Below are positions 57,994 to 64,000 of a stretch of 64,000 nt of DNA, in pieces. Each line of letters opens with the position of its first letter. Position 1 is the first letter of the stretch. The stretch lies in assembly GCA_009602735.1 (NCBI GenBank), contig WELA01010914.1:287612-351611 (forward strand). The letters are read 5' to 3'. The notes below the pieces were generated by a model. It searched no databases. It was not told the DNA's origin and saw nothing but the letters and a program-made list of their open reading frames with translations. This stretch comes from Mesotaenium endlicherianum (taxonomy: Eukaryota > Streptophyta > Zygnematophyceae > Zygnematales > Mesotaeniaceae). Position numbers and translations under genes: made by a program.

Positions 57994-59084
57994 GTGGAGG
58001 TAGATACGACCACAAGTAACTGTCTTCTGTTGAGCCTGCAAGTTAAGAAGCTATGCAGGGCGAATCAGGTGAAGGAGATGTACCTTGTTTCGGTGGCCCT
58101 GGCCAGGTCATCAGATGGAGCAAGCGTGAATCCTGACAGCCTGAGCGAATGTACATCGCCGGAGGAGCAAGTAGTGGTGTCTGATCCCCTTGCTCAGAAG
58201 GAGCAAAGCCCAATTGCTCAAGAGAAGAAGCCTGTTGAGATGCCTGCCCAAATTAAGGCGCTGTTGGAGAAGTTCAAGTGCGTGTTTCCCGAGGAGCTAC
58301 CTGCAGGATTACCTCCACAGAGAGCTATGGAGCACAAGATTGAGTTGGAGCCAAGGAGCAAGCCACCAGTGAGACCCGCCTATCGACAATTGTTTGCGGA
58401 GTTGGATGAGTTGAAGAAACAGCTGACAGAGTTATTGGAGAAGGGATCCATCCGACCCAGCGAGTCTCCATTTGCAGCGCAAGTCTTATTTGTGAAGAAG
58501 AAGGATGGGACTATGAGAATTTGTGTTGACTACCGAGCACTCAACAAGGTCACCATCAAGAACAGGTACCCAATTCCACGAGTGGACAAGTTGATTGACA
58601 AGCTTGTCGGGGCGAAGTATTTCTCGAAGATTGATTTGAGGAGTGGCTATCACCAGGTACGGATTGCGAAAGGAGACGTTCAGAAGATTGCTTTCAGGTA
58701 TTGCTATAGTTTATACGAGTTCGCGATCATGCCTTTTGGAATAACCAATGCACTTGCTACATTCATGGGACTCATGAATAGTGTCTTCAGACCCTACTTG
58801 GACCGATTTGTGGTGGTATTTTTAGATGACATCTTGATCTAGTCGAAGACCTTGCAGAGGAGCATGTGGAGCACCTGAGGAAGGTGTTGGAGGTCTTGAG
58901 AGATCAGAAGCTGTATGGGAAGATGAGCAAGTGCGACTTCTGTCTCAAGGAAGTTGAGTTCCTTGGGCACATAGTGGGAGCTGAAGGAGTCAAGGTGGAA
59001 CAAAAGAAGGTGCAAGCAGTCAGAGATTGGCCGGTTCTTGCTGATATTCATCAACTCAGAAGTTTCCTCGGCATGGCAAATTAG
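57994..59084 (+). pseudogene. Chromovirus reverse transcriptase (fossil)
   Basis: Canonical Ty3 RT blocks: [56 protein letters not shown] and FCLKEVEFLGHIVG. The order and spacing are normal. Confidence 0.9.
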
Positions 59085-59114
59085 TATTGACGTTTCATTG
59101 AAGGATTTGCCAAG

Positions 59115-59645
59115 GTGTGTGCACCGCTCACGGACATGTTGAAGAAACAAGAGAAGTGGCTATGGGGTGACAAGGAGCAACAAACCTTTGAGAAGATTAA
59201 GAAGTTGTTGACACAGGCACCGGTGTTGGCAATCGCCAGTCCAGGACTTCCTTTCACCATCATCACGGACGCATCAAACTTTGCAGTGGGAGCCATTCTT
59301 CTCCAGGACCAGGGTAAAGAATTGCAACCTGTGGCATATGAGAGCAGGAAGTTGAGTCATGCTGAGCAAAACTATGCAGCACACGAGCGGGAGATGTTGG
59401 TTATTATCCAAGCTTTGAGGATTTGGCGATGTTATGTGGACGGAAGGAAGGTGTTTATCAAGACCGACCACAAGAGCTTGGAGAAGTTTATGACGCATCC
59501 AACGTTGACACCAAGACTGGCAAGGTGGATGGAGTTTCTGCAACAGTTCGACCACAATTAAGATTGAGTACTTACCTGGGAAGATTAACCTTGCAGACAC
59601 TTTATCCAGGAGGTATGACCTTGCAGCTGTCTCAGTCATCAAGGA
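59115..59645 (+). pseudogene. Chromovirus RNase H (fossil)
   Basis: FTIITDASNFAVGAILLQD, SRKLSHAEQNYAAHEREMLV and FIKTDHKSLEKFM mark the Ty3 RNase H domain, in order after RT. Confidence 0.88.
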
Positions 59646-59649
59646 GAGT

Positions 59650-60930
59650 ATGAATTTCAAGGAGAAGCTTAAGAGAGATTATGAGGAGGATCCAAAATTT
59701 GCAGATGGTGGAGCAGCTGAGTTCAAATCGAGTATGCAGAAGAAGGACGACATATGGTATTATGGTGATTCTAAGAGAGTGGTGGTACCTGACATCAAGG
59801 AGCTACGAGACGTACTACTTGCAGAGCATCATGATTGCTTATATGCTGGACACTTTGGAAACGAGAAGACGGCAAGCGTGCTGGAGCAGGAGTACTATTG
59901 GAGAAATATGGACAAAGACATTGAAGAGTGGGTCAGGAGTTGCGATGCGTGCCAGCGTAACAAGACACCAAATCAAAAGATGGGAGGTACCTTGCAACCC
60001 CTCCCTATTCCAGAGTATTCTTGGAAGCAGATTGCTATGGACTTCATCACATCTTTACCAGTGAGGGGTCAAGGGCACGATGCAGTATGGGTTGTGTCTG
60101 ATAGACTCAGCAAGATGGCCCACTTCATTCCCATGAAGGAGACTTGTACGGCAGCAGATGTGGCACGGCTGTTCTTTGATCATATTTTCAGGCTACATGG
60201 GTTTCCGAAGGTGATTGTTTCAGACCGGGATTCGAGATTTACTAGCAGCTTTTGGCGGCGGTCATTGTTTACTTCGATGGGGACCAAGCTGAGCATGAGC
60301 ACTTCCTATCATCCTCAGACAGACGGGCAGAGTGAGAGGCTCAACAGAACTCTGCAAGAGGTGCTCAGGAGTTTCACTATGGAAGACCCTTCAAAGTGAG
60401 ACAAGAAGTTGCCGGGGTTAGAGTTTGCCTACAACAACAGCATGCAGGGATCCACCAAGCAATCACCATTTGCTATGGTTTATGGGAGAGAAGTATATTA
60501 TCCGGGAAACATCTTATTGGAAAAGGCCAAGGAGACTCAAGTTCCTACTACAAAAGCGTTTATGGAGCAGATGGCGAAGACTTGGGACATAGCGAAGACT
60601 TGGGACATAGCGAAGACTTGTATTCGGAAGGCACAAGAAGAGCAGGTAAAGGATGCTAACAAGCACAGGAGGGAATTGACATTCCATGTGGGTTTCAAAA
60701 TACTCTTGTCAACAGAGAACCTATTTTTCACAGGCAAGAGGAAAGTGCGGGCAAGGTTTACAAGTCCCTTTGTGGTGCTCAAGAAGGTTAATCCAGTGAC
60801 CTATAAGTTGAAACTTCCTTCACACTGGGGTATACATGATGTGTTCCATGTCAGTTACCTGCGGCCATACGTTGACCCGAACGAAGGACATCCAGGACGA
60901 CTACCTACACCGCCACCACCAGTCGAGATC
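59650..60930 (+). pseudogene. Chromovirus integrase (fossil)
   Basis: An HHCC zinc domain (HHDCLYAGHFG ... SCDACQRNK), then the DDE core: Asp in AMDFITSLP, Asp in VIVSDRDSRFTS and Glu in TDGQSERLNRTL. A C-terminal part follows with KVRARFTSPFVVLKKVNP and HDVFHVSYLRPY, the GPF/Y-type module of chromoviruses. Confidence 0.9.
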
Positions 60931-61130
60931 GATGATGTATTGGAGTATGAAGTGGAGGCGATTGTCGACGATCGACGAGTCAAGCGAGGTCAACGATTTG
61001 TCTAAGAGTACCTGGTCAAGTGGAAAGGCTACCATACGAATGACAACACTTGGGATCCGGAGGCCAACTTGACTCATTGTAAGAGTAAATTGAGACGTTA
61101 TCGACAGAATGCGTCGAGGACGTCGCATCT
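60931..61130 (+). pseudogene. Chromodomain at the integrase C terminus (fossil)
   Basis: YEVEAIVDDRRVKRGQR, then EYLVKWKGYHTNDNTWDPEA, a clear chromodomain (YLVKWKGY...TWEP pattern). This defines the element as a chromovirus. Chromodomains of this kind bind methylated histone H3 and steer integration. Confidence 0.9.
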
Positions 61131-61145
61131 TGAGAAGGGGGATGC

Positions 61146-61889
61146 TGTAAGGTCATAGGATTATTAAGTGCATTTTTGAGTCATTTAGATTTATATTTTG
61201 AATGCATAGAGTTATAGAGTACATTTTTGTGGTCATTTTGATATAAAGTTTATCGAATTTGGTCAAGTATTGAGAGAGTTATAGATTTCCAACGTTTAAT
61301 CAGTTTTGAGGTCAATTGACGACTGTCCTTCATTCGCGGTGAGCGCGACCGTCGAATTGACCAACTGCGTCGAGCGATCTGGCCCGTTAGAGTGAACTTG
61401 AACCTTCACGTAAGTTCGGCTGACGCGGAGTGCCCACTAGGTCGATTTACCTAGAAGTTTCGGTTTAGCCTAGCACGCCTAAGATAGAATATTCTAGTAA
61501 TGTCGATGCATGTATGTGGACGTCAATTTGACCCGACACGTCAGATGAGACTGATCTGGCCCACTCACAAATATTCTGGAAGGGACGATTTGACGAACAC
61601 TTAGGAAATTCCGTAGCTTCCTCCTAGAGTGGAGCACTTAGGCAGAAAACTATGAATAGGCATAACTTCTTCATTTCTTAGCAGTTTACACTTCTGTACA
61701 TTTCTACGGGTTTGTAATGACAAGATGTTTCTTTTTAGTTCATTTGTGAGCACTTTCTTGCTACTCAAAATGTTGAGTAATTTTCCTAAGCTTTCTTAGT
61801 GATATGCCGCTGCACTCTTTAGTATGATTGCAACTAGTTCCTTTCCTCGTGAGTCACCACGCTTCCACTAGGGCACTCTGCCCTTTTCA
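61146..61889 (+). repeat. Chromovirus 3' LTR
   Basis: TGTAAGGTCATAGG to CCCTTTTCA, 744 bases, preceded by a purine-rich GAGAAGGGGGATGC tract. Confidence 0.9.
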
Positions 61890-62515
61890 ACAGTTCCCAC
61901 TGCTGGCTAGGCTCACTCAGTTCATCACTGAGAGTGTTCCTGGTTAATCCTGCTCTTGCTTTCAACAATTTGACCAAAGAGACTTCTAAAAACTTGGAAA
62001 CTAATACAGCAGACACCATTTTATGTGCTTTTGCACGCTTGTGGTGTCTGGTCCAACTCTGTGCTAGAAATCCTAGCAGATTCTATTCTGCAAGCTCTCG
62101 CAACTTTTCATTAGAGAGATTCCTTCTTGGGAACCCCTTAACTCTAACTTTTTTATGATACACAGTGAAGGAATCTTCGAGCGTCGACCGGAGCGGGCCT
62201 CCTTGGCTCTCCTGTGGCCTTGGGAACTCCTTTCTCCTTTGCGCCCTTCTCTTCTCTTCTTCTCTCTCTTGCGCTCCTTCTGTTGCCTTGGCAAATGTGC
62301 GCGGCAAGAATGAGGCGAGAGCGTGCAACGCTTGTGCCTTACCCAGGCACCACGCATGCACGCCTCCCTCTCTCTCGAGTTCCCATGCTGCGTCACACCC
62401 CTCACACGACGCATGCATGCAATCTTGAGTTTATCACTCGAGCAGCTTAACCTCTCGGTTAGCATGCAAGGCTGGGAATGTCGCGGCCCATGTCCCTTGG
62501 GTGGCTGCTTAAGTT
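61890..62515 (-). mobile_element. Divergent fragment of the methyltransferase element's Q repeat family (fossil)
   Basis: Read on the minus strand it parallels Q 47350-47720: GTTCCCAAG, then AATAGAATCTGCTAGGA, CACCACAAGCGTGCAAAAGC, ATGGTGTCTGCTGTATTAG and TGATGAACTGAGTGAGCC, at visibly lower identity than the two Q copies share. It abuts the chromovirus 3' LTR end exactly, so it is either an older insertion site or the target the chromovirus entered. Confidence 0.65.
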
Positions 62516-64000
62516 GTGGCAACCTTGGCCCAGGTCCAGCGACAAATATTGCCGTCTGGTCAGCGGTTCTGACTCGGCAACTTCTTCATTTATGCAGCAC
62601 GGTCAGCTTTGTAGCTGACTTGGCGTTTCCTCCCGGCTCTTCGGCCTAGTCAGCTTCCCGGCTGATCTGTGAATTCTTGCAGGCTTAGCTTTGTCAGCTT
62701 TCCGATTGACTGGATTGTGGAACCCCACTCATACCAGAGCGCCGGTTTGACCTGACTTCTGGTCAAGTTCACACGTGACCTGAACTAGTGCTGACCTGTT
62801 GTTGGTCAACTGATGGAACTTAAGTCAGAGTTGACTTTCGTACCTGAGCGGCGCCGTCAGATTGATAGTAGTCGCGACATGAACGCCCGGAAAAGTGGGC
62901 GTCATTATTATTTCCGCGTCATTATGCTTCCGTTTGGCCCAGTTCGGCCTCTTGGCTTTTTAGAGTCGGTGGCATCGTCAGGAAGACATTTAGAGCTGTT
63001 GAGCAGCGGGAGAGCTCTGGAATCTGCACGAAAGGTCAGCTGCTACTCAATCAGAATAAATGATCAGAATAATTGATTAACATCCCTGACCAGACTTGAG
63101 AATTCCACATGGTGCCCTTCGGTGGCCTTCGCCATCAGCTGCCACTAGTGGCCAGCGGACACTACCATTTGCGAAGTCTTGATGCTGAAAAATACTCCTT
63201 AATTGACGAGTATGCTTATCTGGACCTCAAAATCTGGATGAATATATATATGGTTTTTGTTCACAAACGCTTGATCTATTTCTAGGTTGATAAGCAACTG
63301 ACTCAGAAAGTCATTTTCTTAGTTCGAATTATTACTCGGGCTACGCAAACAGGCTGCCGAATGCAGCATGCCGCACCATGCCTCACCATGCCGCGCCATG
63401 CCGCACATTGCCGCACACATGTGCTCAGATGTACCCCCTTGCTGCCCGCTGCCCAAAGCTCACACGATTGTGGACAAAGTGGGTGGTCAAGGTTGCCTCT
63501 TTCGGTGTATATGACAGGACAGAGAGTCTCGCTGAGAGTCTCAGAGCTTGAAATTGAGCGTCGATTGGGGTCGATCGAATATCTCGAAAACGGCACTGTT
63601 GCGCTACCGTTTGTCTAGAGTACCGTCAGGCGCTGGCACGACCGCGATGACTGGACGATGGCCTGGTCTTCAAAGTTAGGGCTCTGCGAGTGCGGACTCC
63701 GGAGTTGAAATGGTTTGTACGCAATCGGAAGTTAGGCGTATCGGGAAGTCGGGACTCAAGAAGCAGTCAGGACTCGGGAGTCTCGAAGTTGTCGTGGAAA
63801 TGTATCAGGTCCCGAGTTCAATTCGGGCGACGGGCGTGGTCACCCTCGCCATCGTAGAAGGTACGAAACCCGCGGAATATGGGTGTGCTGGTTATACAAA
63901 CTGCTATCTACTTTTTGGCTTCTAGCAATCGAAAACGCCACGAAAATCTCTGTAGAAGTCTCCGGACTTCTGTAGCTAATGGTAGCTAAAGTCCGGTTCA
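62516..64000. other. Right-hand flank, no gene recognised
   Basis: AGTCAGC/GCTGAC words repeat at 62559-62710 and GACCTG/CAGGTC-type words at 62740-62815. No coding region, RNA gene or transposon protein could be supported on either strand. Confidence 0.45.
63367..63417. repeat. CATGCCGCAC minisatellite, about five units
   Basis: Tandem decamers with single-base variants (CATGCCTCAC, CATGCCGCGC, CATTGCCGCAC). Confidence 0.85.

Larger units (their letters stand above)
46604..61889 (+). mobile_element. Ty3/gypsy chromovirus with chromodomain, 5' LTR split by another element (fossil)
   Basis: The 5' LTR head (46604-46713) and tail (55828-56465) are separated by the insertion at 46714-55827. 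A Met-tRNA-type primer site TGGTATCAAAGCC follows (56468-56480). Then gag, protease, reverse transcriptase, RNase H, integrase and a C-terminal chromodomain appear in order, with a purine tract just before the 3' LTR at 61146-61889. Gag-pol order and chromodomain place it in the chromoviruses. LTR pieces are similar with scattered differences, so it is moderately old. Coding is broken at roughly half a dozen places or more. Confidence 0.92.

Noticed and set aside
62813-63110. Possible reverse-transcriptase scrap (MLPFGP and similar phrases)
   Set aside because: Only a few residues resemble the RT block and no neighbouring block is found.
63808-63835. tRNA-like T-arm (CCCGAGTTCAATTCGGG)
   Set aside because: The stem-loop is real, but no D-arm, anticodon arm or acceptor stem could be fitted at canonical spacing.
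1-64000. CRISPR arrays, bacterial operons, rRNA genes
   Set aside because: No regularly spaced identical repeats with unique spacers, no rRNA-like sequence, and gene structure is clearly eukaryotic.

Overview
Organism. The window is nuclear DNA of a photosynthetic eukaryote of the green lineage, most likely a streptophyte (charophyte-grade) alga. The host genes have many short exons and long introns with GT-AG borders. Their products are closest, from memory of the families, to land-plant proteins: TMEM120/TMPIT-like, augmin subunit 4, a plastid-type Mpv17/PMP22 protein and a plant-type diaminopimelate epimerase. Species is not resolved. Introns are full of CT, GT and CA microsatellites, and two assembly gaps (17324 and 35124-35613) sit in or beside CT/GA tracts.

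Layout. 510-3705 (-): 5' five exons of a TMEM120 gene that runs off the left edge. 4881-12431 (+): complete 13-exon augmin subunit 4 gene, divergent from TMEM120. 14107-19572 (-): complete 7-exon plastid Mpv17/PMP22-like gene, with one exon block duplicated beside an N (probable assembly artefact). 20297-27600: a Mutator-like terminal-inverted-repeat composite with a perfect 9-bp target duplication; it holds a PAT/kangaroo-type tyrosine-recombinase retroelement (21823-27312, -). 28006-28600 (-): a 3-exon gene of unknown function. 29510-36961 (+): diaminopimelate epimerase (lysine synthesis) in 11 exons, the first two Lys/Glu-rich. 38485-39489 (-): a single-exon membrane protein that looks like a GT2 glycosyltransferase without the usual DxD.

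From 41 kb onward the window is retroelement territory. 41170-42460 (-) is a truncated chromovirus copy. 46604-61889 (+) is a Ty3/gypsy chromovirus with a C-terminal chromodomain; its 5' LTR is split by a second element at 46714-55827. That second element is the most interesting object here: a retroelement fossil that carries a C5-cytosine DNA methyltransferase and a PHD finger between unusual split terminal repeats. Another divergent piece of the same family lies at 61890-62515 (-). The last 1.5 kb shows no gene.

How things fit. The host genes are unrelated housekeeping functions (membrane protein, mitotic microtubule nucleation, plastid membrane, lysine synthesis). The 3' half shows layered insertion: chromovirus first, then the methyltransferase element inside its LTR. 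Together they put a DNA-methylation writer and two chromatin-reader folds (PHD and chromodomain) in one nest.
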